Below the pieces are notes generated by a model. It ran no database searches, was not told the DNA's origin, and was given only the letters and a program-made list of their open reading frames with translations. Shown in pieces: positions 8,455-16,575 of a DNA stretch of 26,387 bases. The number at the start of each line of letters is the position of its first letter. Within the stretch, counting starts at the first letter, position 1. The DNA is from a virus. The translations under genes and the position numbers were made by a program. The DNA is taken from IMG/VR virus record IMGVR_UViG_3300028840_002752, positions 1 to 26,387 of that record; one strand, written 5' to 3'.

Positions 8455-11001
8455 TTAATAGCCGATCGGAGGAACAGGGGACATGTCAGGATTGTCCAAG
8501 TTTTCCTCTGAGGCCTCGCCTGCACGCTCTTGAAGCACTGCAAACAGTTGCTGCCCGTCTATCTCGATAACCTGGACACGTTCTTTTTGCAGCTCGCTTT
8601 TAATATCCACTAGGCGCTTGCTGAGCTCGTTGACCAGGGCGCCTTCCATTGGCCTGGGTGCGTGCACACCGGCCGCCGCTGTTTGTTTCTGGCTCTCGGT
8701 GAAGGCCTTAGAAATATTTTTCGCCTGTTCCTTTTTCACATTCGACGCAACGCCGCCGCCTGTTAATTGCTTGACTCCGCGCGCTATTATGTTCTCGCTC
8801 TCGCCTGTGAAACCAAAGAAATCTGTCAGTGAAGACCCCATTTCCTTGGCCCCTGATTTGATCGCGGTAAAGTCGCCTGTAAAAATTCCTTTGTGAAATT
8901 CGACGAACCCCTGGGCAAGCCTCACAAACATTCCGAACATTTCCCCCAGGTAGGTTCCCACCTCTTTGAAGATCTGGCCTATTACTCCCACCGTGGTGAA
9001 GATAACATCCAATAGAACGATCACCTTTTCCAGCGCTCCTATGAAGTCACCAAGGGACACATCTTTGAAGTTTTCGGCAACTGCAGCTCCGAACTCGGTG
9101 AGCCGTGTCACCGCTGTGAGCAAGGTTTCTGCCAGCATAACAAGCATATCTCCGAACATTTCGCCCTTGGTGGTCCACTCGTCTGTGCTTTTCGTTGCAC
9201 CCGCTGCGCCACCTGTGAAGATATTGAAGACACGGCCGATCGTCTCTTTGAATTTTTCCCACGGCTTTTCGAGGCGCCCCAGGGCAGCAGTGAACCCCAT
9301 AGAAACGCCCTCGAAAAAGGCCTTGGCCTTTTCCCACATAGCTATGAACCTTCGAAAGAAGCTAGCCAGTCCTGGGGATTTCCCCATTTTTTCGAAGGCC
9401 TTGGTGGTTTCCTCTGTCAGGCCGCCCGTTTTGACAATGTCGACGATCCCACGGAATCCCATTTTTATCGTTTCAAAGAACGATGCACCCTCGGCCTTGG
9501 ACTTACCAAAATTGGTAGACACAGCTTTATAAATACCGTACGCACCCAGAGCGATCCCGCCGAACAGCAGGCTTATCGCCCCTCCTATTAGAAGCATTTT
9601 GCCCAGGCCCAGGAAGACATTCGTAAGGCTGAAACCGAACAGCCTGAGCGCCGTGCGAGCGATCAGAATGATTCCCACGAACTTGGTAATAGTGCCACCG
9701 ATTAAAAGAAACGAAGTAACCGCTGTTTTGAGTTCCTCTGGGAGTTCTTGGAATACTGACAGGAATGTGTTGAACGTAGCGAGCAGCGCCTTAACTCCGC
9801 CCTTGGTGATTTGAGCGGTTCCCTTGCCGAGCTCCATCATGAATGTCTGAAAAGAACCGGTCAGCAATGTAACTTGCCCGTTCAGGGTGTCGAGTTTCAT
9901 GTCGTTCATCGCCTGGGCGAATCCCTCCACGTCCTCTGGGTCCAACTGAGCCTTGTAATATTTCCAGGCCTCGGCGCCCTTCAAAACTTTTCCGTCGGTT
10001 GTTGTTATTCCCTTGTCTAGCTGTTGAAATATCGACAGAATACCTTTCTTGGCGCGCTCACCGAAGGCCTCACCGACCATCATACCGCGCTCGCCCTCTG
10101 TCATTTTCCCCATTTTGTCAGCCATTTCGACAAGCAGGTTTCCAAAGTCTTTATATTTCCCAGTCGCCTGGTCGACGACATCGATCCCCATGCTTTCCCT
10201 GATTACTTTTTGAGTCTTTTTCGATGCCAGGCGCCCTGTCATAATCTGGAAAGCGGATCCTGCCATGGCTGCAGAGGGAATGATATTTTTAATGAGCCCC
10301 AGAGCTGCCATGGATTCCTGAACGTCCAGGCCAAGAGAGATCGCACCTGCCGAGGCGTTCTGCAGGGATTCGGTCAGCTCCTCGATCGCAAGTCCAGAAA
10401 CCGTCGTTGTTTTCACTAACTGATCAACCGTGATCCCTGCCTTGTCTGCCTCTAATCCAAAAGCCTTAAGCGTCTGGGTGGTCAATTTGGCTGCCTCTTC
10501 TAAGGGAACCTTACCCCCTGACGCTCCGGCAAGGAACAGTGAAGGCATTAAGGTATTGAGAGATTGCGCAGTTGTGAAGCCCTGCTGGGCCAGCGCCGTC
10601 AAGCCCTGCACCGCCTCGGTGGGAGTGAACTGAGTCTCTATGCCCGCCTTAGATGCAGCATTGGCTAGCCTTTCCATTTGTTCGGCCGTCGCACCCGATA
10701 CCCCCCGCAGGGTGGCGAGTTCGAACTCGAGTTCACCGGCCCCCTTCACCGCCTCACCGACAAACTGCTGCAGGCCGCTCCCTGCTTTGACTAAACCGGC
10801 GCCAATGATACCGCCCGCCATTATGTTGCGCATTTGCTTTTGCATTAGCGCAACGCCTTGATTCATCCCTCCAAGAGTGGTGTTAACCTGCGCCGCTGCT
10901 GCGCGCATTTGTCCGAATGAGCCAGATACCTTATTGAGGACAGGCGTGGCCATGTCTCTGGCGAGCACATCGAATATGGTCTTCATGCTTTTACCAGCCA
11001 T
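8455..11001 (-). CDS. Tail tape measure protein (TP901 core type)
   Basis: An 848-residue protein with the composition and layout of tape measures: Ala/Gly/Met-rich, long helices and no cysteine. Residues about 70-400 match the TP901-type core (LATLRGVSGATAEQMERLA, TPTEAVQGLTALAQQGF, QNASAGAISLGLDVQESMA). Residues about 425-495 form a hydrophobic stretch with several candidate membrane-spanning segments (FVGIILIARTALRLFGF, GGAISLLFGGIALGAYGIY). The C-terminus is charged and helical. At the usual 1.5 angstrom per residue the tail would be roughly 125-130 nm (inference). AAGGG precedes the start. The gene lies between the chaperone pair and the baseplate genes, as in most tailed phages. No peptidase or transglycosylase domain was recognised. 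Confidence 0.93.
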   Translation of the reverse strand: MAGKSMKTIFDVLARDMATPVLNKVSGSFGQMRAAAAQVNTTLGGMNQGVALMQKQMRNIMAGGIIGAGLVKAGSGLQQFVGEAVKGAGELEFELATLRGVSGATAEQMERLANAASKAGIETQFTPTEAVQGLTALAQQGFTTAQSLNTLMPSLFLAGASGGKVPLEEAAKLTTQTLKAFGLEADKAGITVDQLVKTTTVSGLAIEELTESLQNASAGAISLGLDVQESMAALGLIKNIIPSAAMAGSAFQIMTGRLASKKTQKVIRESMGIDVVDQATGKYKDFGNLLVEMADKMGKMTEGERGMMVGEAFGERAKKGILSIFQQLDKGITTTDGKVLKGAEAWKYYKAQLDPEDVEGFAQAMNDMKLDTLNGQVTLLTGSFQTFMMELGKGTAQITKGGVKALLATFNTFLSVFQELPEELKTAVTSFLLIGGTITKFVGIILIARTALRLFGFSLTNVFLGLGKMLLIGGAISLLFGGIALGAYGIYKAVSTNFGKSKAEGASFFETIKMGFRGIVDIVKTGGLTEETTKAFEKMGKSPGLASFFRRFIAMWEKAKAFFEGVSMGFTAALGRLEKPWEKFKETIGRVFNIFTGGAAGATKSTDEWTTKGEMFGDMLVMLAETLLTAVTRLTEFGAAVAENFKDVSLGDFIGALEKVIVLLDVIFTTVGVIGQIFKEVGTYLGEMFGMFVRLAQGFVEFHKGIFTGDFTAIKSGAKEMGSSLTDFFGFTGESENIIARGVKQLTGGGVASNVKKEQAKNISKAFTESQKQTAAAGVHAPRPMEGALVNELSKRLVDIKSELQKERVQVIEIDGQQLFAVLQERAGEASEENLDNPDMSPVPPIGY

Positions 11002-11023
11002 GAATCCCTTTTCCGCCGTTCCC

Positions 11024-12162
11024 CTATTTGTTCTTTATGGCCCTTGCCAGTTCGTCGTTTCTCTTGATCAAAGCCTCTAATATACGAATAGCATCTTTTA
11101 GAGGTAGTTGGCCAGCGTCCTCCCACCTCATATTTGTAGAAATACCAAAATAAGAGCTGGTACAAAGATCCAGTTGCATTTGAAAAAGGTACTCTTCAGA
11201 GAAGCAATCGACCAGGTGCTCGACCTCTAGCAAGGGGGACAGGCGTGCCCACTCATCCAGAGTTGAACCGCTTGGATTCGGTTCGAAAGTATTGATTATG
11301 CGTAATAAATCAGGGCTGACTATACGGCTATAGTGTACTAATTCTTCTCCGCCATCCTGATCAGAGCCGCGTCCTTCCTGCGACGTCGGCGATCCCGCTC
11401 GGCTGCCACGACTGGGATCCAAAATTCTAAATCGAAAGGGATAGTGGCTTCTCCATCCGAGTTGCACCAGGGGCAGCGAGTGTCGACTACCAGATCCACC
11501 CCTGCGCTTGCCTCTGACATTAGATCCGTGAGTGCGATCCTGTCGTCTCCCAGCTTTCGGATCCAAGACATAACGTCGTTTCTGTGCATCCCCTCGACTT
11601 CGATGATCCTGCAGTTCAGGTTAAGGTCGTCGGTTTCCGCGTTTGGATTGTCCTTGGATAGCTTCTCGATGAGTTCTTCGTCTGTTCCGTAAGCCATGCG
11701 CCACTTGATACCACGTTCCCCGAGCTTGCCCTCGAATGGCAGCCCCTGCTTGAAAGCCTCCCTGTGCTCGTCCTTTTCGAAGCCCCATATTACCAGATCG
11801 CCTCCGTCCTCTATGGGTCTCAGGTCCGTCCTGCGGGTATAGCTTTTCGGACAGCGATCACACTGCACCTTCATGTTATAGATGGCGCCGTCCCCATACG
11901 AATTAACCCTGGTTCCTATTAGGCCCCAGATACGATCCTCGGTGGTTGCCTGCAGCCAGTTGACCGAATCTTCCGGCCCCAGGATCCTTGATTCGGGATA
12001 GTCTCCGACGTCCACGAGCTTGGCTGTCGCAGCTTCCAGAGCTGCCGTGTGGGACTGGACTATTGAATTTCTCATTCCTTTCAAGGTGCTGCGAAATTCT
12101 GCCACCGAGCGCCCTTGCATCTCGACTTTCATACGCGTTGGAAAAGTTATTATCTCTGACAT
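11024..12162 (-). CDS. Tail assembly chaperone, predicted -1 frameshift fusion (379 aa)
   Basis: The 274-aa chaperone frame is overlapped by a second open frame running on to 11024. The second frame has no credible start of its own, and downstream of the first stop it becomes protein-like (VSPDLLRIINTFEPNPSG, LKDAIRILEALIKRNDELA). The relation between frames is -1. A heptamer C CCT TTC at 11440-11434, in the correct phase, would move Pro and Phe tRNAs onto CCC and TTT. Slipping there joins residues 1-243 to 136 residues of the new frame, giving 379. Tail chaperones between tube and tape measure commonly use such a shift (lambda gpG/gpGT). The extension probably contacts the tape measure or tube. 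The fusion is predicted, not shown; an alternative is a slip nearer the stop at 11338. Confidence 0.72.
11338..12162 (-). CDS. Tail assembly chaperone, unshifted product with paired CxxC motifs (274 aa)
   Basis: The unshifted 274-residue form starts at ATG 12162 behind AAAGGGGC. It carries CDRC at residues 101-104 and CPWC at 230-233, a likely four-cysteine zinc site joining distant parts of the chain. After CPWC comes TIPFDLEFWIP, resembling the end of the T4 gp26/gp51-type baseplate-assembly family as I recall it. Other visible patterns are TTEDRIWGLIGTRVNSYGDG and a long helical segment with FRSTLKGMRNSIVQSHTAAL. The last residues are Arg/Lys-rich (RDRRRRRKDAALIRMAEKN) and lie beyond the slip site, so only the unshifted form has them. 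Gene order (tube, this gene, tape measure) supports a chaperone over a structural hub part, but both readings are possible. Confidence 0.75.
   Translation of the reverse strand: MSEIITFPTRMKVEMQGRSVAEFRSTLKGMRNSIVQSHTAALEAATAKLVDVGDYPESRILGPEDSVNWLQATTEDRIWGLIGTRVNSYGDGAIYNMKVQCDRCPKSYTRRTDLRPIEDGGDLVIWGFEKDEHREAFKQGLPFEGKLGERGIKWRMAYGTDEELIEKLSKDNPNAETDDLNLNCRIIEVEGMHRNDVMSWIRKLGDDRIALTDLMSEASAGVDLVVDTRCPWCNSDGEATIPFDLEFWIPVVAAERDRRRRRKDAALIRMAEKN
11434..11440 (-). other. Predicted -1 ribosomal frameshift slippery site
   Basis: On the minus strand the bases are CCCTTTC, read as C CCT TTC in the chaperone frame, the X XXY YYZ pattern. Fourteen bases downstream GATCCC (11419-11414) can pair with GGGATC (11396-11391) across a 17-base loop. 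That is a modest stem, further away than usual. Confidence 0.6.
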
Positions 12163-12270
12163 GTTTTTGCCCCTTTCTGGTCTAAGAACAAATTAGCACG
12201 GGGATCTCTAGGTTTCAAATAAATAATAATTGACGGAACCCGAAAAGGTAAGGGGGGAAGAGTTTGCTGT

Positions 12271-12741
12271 TTAGGTAACAGGTTTTTCTTCGATTTTGCG
12301 AGGTCGCAGGATGAACCCGATCTTCCTTGCACCGTCTGCCTCTGCGTCGAAATCGCCGAACTTACGGCCGCCACAGTAGCACCTGTGAAGACGATACTTC
12401 ACGAGCTGGGTGGTGTTGTCGCGATCGAGCTGTATCAGGTCCGCGTCGAAATAAAGGTCCTCGCCTATTTCCCCGCCTCCCTCTATCACGTTGATCGTTT
12501 TGTTCCACAGATCGCGCACAGTGGGATCAGTGTAAGAAGGCCCCTCCACCTCGACGTCAACTGGCTGATATTCTCCAGGCGCCCTGTTTGGGTGTGTCTC
12601 AGCCGATTGCCGGATCACGTTGTCGGTGACCGTTTCGTCTGGAAGGGTAACACGGGAAAAACGCACCCTCTCGATCCCGTCTATCTCCAGGACCCACTTG
12701 GGCTGCATGTGAAAATTTCTTGGTTCGCTATGTGCTCCCAT
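12271..12741 (-). CDS. Tail tube protein (T4 gp19-like)
   Basis: A 156-residue protein directly after the sheath gene, the standard position of the inner tube subunit. It begins behind AAAGGAG and is beta-rich. WVLEIDGIERVRFSRVTLP near residue 16 fits the opening beta-hairpin of gp19-type tubes. PVDVEVEGPSYTDPTVRDLW and the following helix fit the central loop-helix. QLVKYRLHRCYCGGRKFGDF is the late strand pair. Two cysteines stand close together (CYC). The C-terminus ends in a basic/polar tail. The gene is followed by 108 untranslated bases before the chaperone start, the longest gap in the window. Assignment rests on size, fold pattern and context; the exact subfamily is uncertain. Confidence 0.82.
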   Translation of the reverse strand: MGAHSEPRNFHMQPKWVLEIDGIERVRFSRVTLPDETVTDNVIRQSAETHPNRAPGEYQPVDVEVEGPSYTDPTVRDLWNKTINVIEGGGEIGEDLYFDADLIQLDRDNTTQLVKYRLHRCYCGGRKFGDFDAEADGARKIGFILRPRKIEEKPVT

Positions 12742-12755
12742 TTTTATCAGCTCCT

Positions 12756-14957
12756 TTAACTGCCACTTGCAACCGTACGAGTGACGATTAATTCAACATA
12801 CTTGGCATCGTCCGAGAAACCAAGCCCTAACTTTCCGCGCATGCGCTGCTGAGCTCTAATTTCTGGACCGTTGAGGGCCTCTGACACTTCGAAAAATGTC
12901 GGCCTGGCTGGGTCAAACGCGTCGGCCGGCAGAGTAGCGAGGAACCTATTGCCCGAGCGCTCCCAGTCCCCACGGTTTTTCGCGTTGTTTTTGGAGTGCT
13001 TGACCCAGATCGAATCTGACTTTAGAGAAGCAACGATATAAATGGCTCCGCGCGCGTGCCATTGCCTGGGCCAGTCTCCATTTATTTTCAGGTTGTCGCC
13101 TCCGTCGAAGTGGTAGGCAGTGTTTTTGAACTTGCGGATCGGTTCTATGTTCCTGTCTGCGATCAGGTTCGCTTTTTCCTGGAACTTCAGATCCTCGAAC
13201 TCCACGCCCAGGCAATTTTGAATCACTCCGCGATCGTCCTTCACTCCGGCCGTGCTGACAAAGATCGTGTCTGGGTTGTTCCTGTCGTTGTAAGCGAACC
13301 TTCCCATTTTGGCCATTTCCGATCCGATCGTCACGGTTTCCTCGTCGCCAAAGATAGCGCTCGAGGGATTCGCGATTTTGATCCTGGGCCATGCACAGCA
13401 GCCGAACTCGATCGTATTATAGAGATAATTCTCGCTCCATGTCTTCATTTGCGTGGCTGTGGAAACGTCGCCAGGTCCTGGCGTGGGATGTACAGCGTAA
13501 ATCTCTCGGTTCCTGTGCGTCGAGTATGTGTTGATCCCCGCGTGCACTGTTGCCGAGGCGTGCCCTGGTACTGAGAAAAGCCGAATGTCTTCCTCGTCGT
13601 CCAGCGCATAGAGCCCTGTGTATCCCGCCAAACTTCCCACGAAGTCTGAGTCCAGCAGCCCTGAGAGCCCGTCGTCTCCGCCGGTCATAGGTCCCCAGGT
13701 GCCATTCGTCGGCCGTGCCTGCAGCGCCGTGTAACCTGAGCCTCCCATGAGATCCGCGTCGACCAGGTTGATCAGGTCGGAACCTGTCAGGGTGTTATTG
13801 ACGATTGCCAGCACATAGCGATCGTCTGACTGGTCCATGGTAAGATTCGCCCAGCTTTCCTGGATATCGCCGTCCTTGGTTACGGACAGGTCAAAGCGCT
13901 CGGCGTCTCCGTTGCTCGCGTCTGCAACCACCAGGTAGAGGCTGTTTACATAGGCGCCTGGAGTTTTTCCGTTTACCGTCAACGTGGTGATAGTGCCGGC
14001 CGCTGAGCCAGAGTGGACCGCTCCGTCGAAGCCAAACTTTGTTTGAGCGAGCCCTGTCATCTTTACGCTGGAAAGTGGGCCCGTGGTTCCACTGGTTACG
14101 GTGAGTTCGCCACCGCTCTCTATCGATATTGTGGCACCGACCAGGGGCAGAGCTTCAATGTGCGCCTTGGCCTCTGCTGCGGTAACGGCTGCGATGTTGA
14201 CCACGTCACCGGTTCCAGCCGTCGGAGCAGCCCAGGTGATCGTATTGGTACCCCCTGCGATGATCGCCACCGTGGATCCGGTTCCCTTGGTGTCGCTCTG
14301 AATGTGAACCTCACCAGCGTTGTCATAGGCGTGGCAGCCTGGGATCCCTGCTGCGTTTATTTGATCGACCACCTCTGCAACCGTGGTTGTTGAGCCCGAG
14401 AATGTGACTGTTTTGGTGCTTCCCCCGTCGATCGACAGGTTCAAAGTGAGGCCGTCCTGATCTCCAACTGGCCAGGTGTCGTTTGACTCGACATAGCCAG
14501 CCGCAGCGTTAAAGGTAACTGTTTGAGGGCCCCCTCCGTCTATCTCGAAGATCAGGGTGTCGGCCGGTTCCAGCTCAAAAGGCTCTGCGCCGCTGCTGGT
14601 TTCTGTGCCGGCCGTCGGTGTCCCCGAGGTATATGTGGAGAGATCAAGCGTACCTATTACGGCTGTGTAGCTCGTCGGGTTGCTTATGTCCGTGTAGTGA
14701 CATGTTCTCACCACGTCGAGGGCTGTTCCTCCGTTGTCGAAGAAAGAATCGACACCGATCGAAATATCCGAGTCGTCGTTGTCGATGTAGCCCCCGAAAA
14801 TTTTACGATACTCTTCAGGGCTGAAAACAGTTGTTCGCTCTCCCACTGGGCCCCGCTCAGTGAGTCCGACGACGGCCCCTCTTGAGACATCCACGCCGGT
14901 GATGTTCTGCTGTCCCTGTTGCCATTTAACATCAATTCTTGAAGCGCCAGTAGGCAT
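12756..14957 (-). CDS. Contractile tail sheath protein with inserted domains
   Basis: A 733-residue sheath, large for the family (about 390 in P2 to 660 in T4). N-terminal signature: VDVSRGAVVGLTERGPVGE and FSPEEYRKIFGGYIDN (residues 22-60). The C-terminal sheath core is clear: FAYNDRNNPDTIFVSTAG, LIADRNIEPIRKFKNTAYH, QWHARGAIYIVASLKSDSIW, RPTFFEVSEALNGPEIRAQQ. Between them, residues about 128-312 hold inserted beta domains of the type shared with other proteins here. One copy (about 162-245) seems to interrupt another (128-160 plus 250-312). Such insertions normally decorate the sheath exterior. The start follows TTTGGAGG at the end of a 58-base leader with a small hairpin. High expression would be expected. 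Confidence 0.93.
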   Translation of the reverse strand: MPTGASRIDVKWQQGQQNITGVDVSRGAVVGLTERGPVGERTTVFSPEEYRKIFGGYIDNDDSDISIGVDSFFDNGGTALDVVRTCHYTDISNPTSYTAVIGTLDLSTYTSGTPTAGTETSSGAEPFELEPADTLIFEIDGGGPQTVTFNAAAGYVESNDTWPVGDQDGLTLNLSIDGGSTKTVTFSGSTTTVAEVVDQINAAGIPGCHAYDNAGEVHIQSDTKGTGSTVAIIAGGTNTITWAAPTAGTGDVVNIAAVTAAEAKAHIEALPLVGATISIESGGELTVTSGTTGPLSSVKMTGLAQTKFGFDGAVHSGSAAGTITTLTVNGKTPGAYVNSLYLVVADASNGDAERFDLSVTKDGDIQESWANLTMDQSDDRYVLAIVNNTLTGSDLINLVDADLMGGSGYTALQARPTNGTWGPMTGGDDGLSGLLDSDFVGSLAGYTGLYALDDEEDIRLFSVPGHASATVHAGINTYSTHRNREIYAVHPTPGPGDVSTATQMKTWSENYLYNTIEFGCCAWPRIKIANPSSAIFGDEETVTIGSEMAKMGRFAYNDRNNPDTIFVSTAGVKDDRGVIQNCLGVEFEDLKFQEKANLIADRNIEPIRKFKNTAYHFDGGDNLKINGDWPRQWHARGAIYIVASLKSDSIWVKHSKNNAKNRGDWERSGNRFLATLPADAFDPARPTFFEVSEALNGPEIRAQQRMRGKLGLGFSDDAKYVELIVTRTVASGS

Positions 14958-14986
14958 TTGTTACCTCCAAATTGTTTTTTTCTTTT

Positions 14987-15003
14987 TCGACCTTCTTGGT
15001 CGA
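14987..15003 (-). promoter_or_regulatory. Small hairpin in the tail sheath leader
   Basis: TCGACC and GGTCGA pair across the loop AAGAA, followed on the minus strand by an A-rich run of about 13 bases before the sheath ribosome binding site. There is no U-tract in this direction, so it does not look like a terminator. It may stabilise the sheath message or be a processing site (inference). Confidence 0.4.
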
Positions 15004-15016
15004 TGTTATCACATAC

Positions 15017-15982
15017 CTAGCTCGCCGTTAAAATGATTTCCGGCGAGTCCGGATCCTCAACGGTCCAGCCTATATCTGTAAGAGTTCCAGCCAGAACCGT
15101 CAAGTCAACTTCTTCTATGACTAATCCGACGGTGCACATCTTCAGCCCGTCGTTCTCTGGTCCCATGTCAAATGAGGGCATTCCCTCCTTGGGGATCAGC
15201 ATGGGATACTCATAATCCTCGGCCGCCTCGGTATCAAACGAAGGCGGCGCGCATTTCAGCTTCGGAACGTCCAGCAACGCGTCAAGGAACGCCTGAGACA
15301 TTGCCATAATCTCCCTGGGGTGCTCCTCCCTGGAGTACATTTGAATCGATTCCATGACTATATTAACCACGGTTCCAGGCCTGTACTCGTTAAAGTCGGT
15401 TGCGCTGGTCATGTATTCTTGCACCCCCAGCGCCTGAGCGTCTTCGTCGTATTCTGTATCGACCCCATTGATCCAGATAAGAGGGAGCTCGCCCTGCAGA
15501 ATCTGCTCGAGCTGCGCGTCTTCACCCTCAGAATAACTGCGCCCCATGGTGATCGCGATGTTTTTTGTGATGTGCCGGCGCAGGTAAGCAACCAGGCGCC
15601 CTAGCACGTATTCCAGCGCCTGCTCGTCTGTGAACAAAGGCCGGTTGTAAGTATACGAATTAAAAACGACCACTTCGCCAGGTATCTCGGCGCCGCTGCT
15701 GTCCAGGTTGTACAGGGTGACCGCCACGGGATCGCCGCTGTCTCCCATGTCGTCGCCTTCGTAAGTCGGTACCGTGGCGATCGCCTGGGTGGGAGTAAGT
15801 GCGAAGGCTGCAGGGGACTGCAAACTTCCAAACATAACTTTGATTGACTGGAACGCAGGGCCTGAAGAGTCCAATGGAGGATCGGGGGGCATGGAGAAAT
15901 TAGTGCCCGTTATTTGAATCAAATTGCGGCCGCGCGTCGTGCCCCCTGTCGGTGTTATGCTGCTGATAGTAGGAACTCCCAT
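15017..15982 (-). CDS. TIG-domain protein in the tail terminator position
   Basis: The product is 321 residues starting MGVPTISSITPTGGTTRG. ATG 15982 overlaps the previous stop (TAATG) with AGGAG ten bases before it. An in-frame start at 16048 would add 22 residues inside the previous gene. Residues about 1-115 form an IPT/TIG Ig-like domain: PTISSITPTGGTTRGRN, LIQITGTNF, VMFGS, and a closing strand VVVFNSYTYN. Residues about 116-321 are a separate alpha/beta part beginning FTDEQALEYVLGRLVAYLRR, with LIWINGVDTEY and CTVGLVIEEVDLTVLAG. Standing between the completion protein and the sheath, it occupies the place of tail terminators, which cap tube and sheath at the neck. The TIG call is good; the terminator role is inferred from order. 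Confidence 0.7.
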   Translation of the reverse strand: MGVPTISSITPTGGTTRGRNLIQITGTNFSMPPDPPLDSSGPAFQSIKVMFGSLQSPAAFALTPTQAIATVPTYEGDDMGDSGDPVAVTLYNLDSSGAEIPGEVVVFNSYTYNRPLFTDEQALEYVLGRLVAYLRRHITKNIAITMGRSYSEGEDAQLEQILQGELPLIWINGVDTEYDEDAQALGVQEYMTSATDFNEYRPGTVVNIVMESIQMYSREEHPREIMAMSQAFLDALLDVPKLKCAPPSFDTEAAEDYEYPMLIPKEGMPSFDMGPENDGLKMCTVGLVIEEVDLTVLAGTLTDIGWTVEDPDSPEIILTAS

Positions 15983-16575
15983 TACATTGATACTCCTAAC
16001 ATAGCAGCGAGGCCGCTTACAAATCTTTCCTCGCTTCCCTTTATCCACTCATCATGCGCAGGGTTCAACCAGGGCCTTGCTGGAATTCTGCGCCTTAGTT
16101 TTTGGCCCACTCTCCACGGCGCCCGTAAAATACCGTATTTCATGAGCACGAAAGAAAACCGGCGCATTTTTTCCGTCACCACGACCGTGTAAGTTTTGGT
16201 TCCCCCTTCGTGGATCGCTGCCAGGTCGGCAAGTTTCTTGCCTTTTTTGCTGCGCGCAGTCCTGTGAACTCCCACGGTGTAATGGTACATATTCTCTCTT
16301 TTGGGTTTCACCGCGTTGACCATTGCCGCCGTGTCAATGAGAGCTTTGGTGCTGCTTCCTCCACCCGTCCTGATACCCCTTAAAAGAATGGTCGTCCTGG
16401 ATATGGGTCTTATTTTCTTGCCGCCTGGGCGCTGCGCTATCAGCCCCCCCTTTATGTTATTAGCCAACATCCAAGCTTCTCGAGATAGCATGGTCGTGAC
16501 CGCCTTGTTAAAAGCGCCCACGATCATTCGGTACTCTTCGAGCACTGGGGGGCTGTTGTCTTGAACCCTTATCAT
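15982..16575 (-). CDS. Tail completion / HK97 gp10-like virion morphogenesis protein
   Basis: A 197-residue basic protein whose ATG overlaps the preceding stop by four bases. Family marks are an N-terminal helix with REAWMLANNIKGGL, then the arginine-rich RPISRTTILLRGIRTGGG and a conserved loop VGVHRTARSKKGKKLADLAA running into IHEGGT. Near the end comes IPARPWLNPAHDEWI. The E-G-G-T followed by R-P-(W/F)-L/I-x-P pattern is shared by HK97 gp10-type tail proteins and the P2/Mu virion-morphogenesis (gpS-like) family. The protein acts at the head-tail interface during tail completion. Position between neck and terminator genes agrees. No ribosome binding site close to the ATG was seen, so coupling to the previous gene is likely. 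Confidence 0.82.
   Translation of the reverse strand: MIRVQDNSPPVLEEYRMIVGAFNKAVTTMLSREAWMLANNIKGGLIAQRPGGKKIRPISRTTILLRGIRTGGGSSTKALIDTAAMVNAVKPKRENMYHYTVGVHRTARSKKGKKLADLAAIHEGGTKTYTVVVTEKMRRFSFVLMKYGILRAPWRVGQKLRRRIPARPWLNPAHDEWIKGSEERFVSGLAAMLGVSM

Noticed and set aside
11338-11566. Independent second chaperone gene starting at 11566
   Set aside because: Its first 44 codons are Arg/Gly-rich and lie wholly inside the other frame with no ribosome binding site; protein-like sequence begins only near the end of the first frame.
12163-12270. Possible promoter in the gap before the chaperone (TTGAAA-17-TAATTT)
   Set aside because: The -10 element matches only three of six bases; the gap is AT-rich in part, so chance hits are expected. 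No better hairpin or promoter was seen in these 108 bases.
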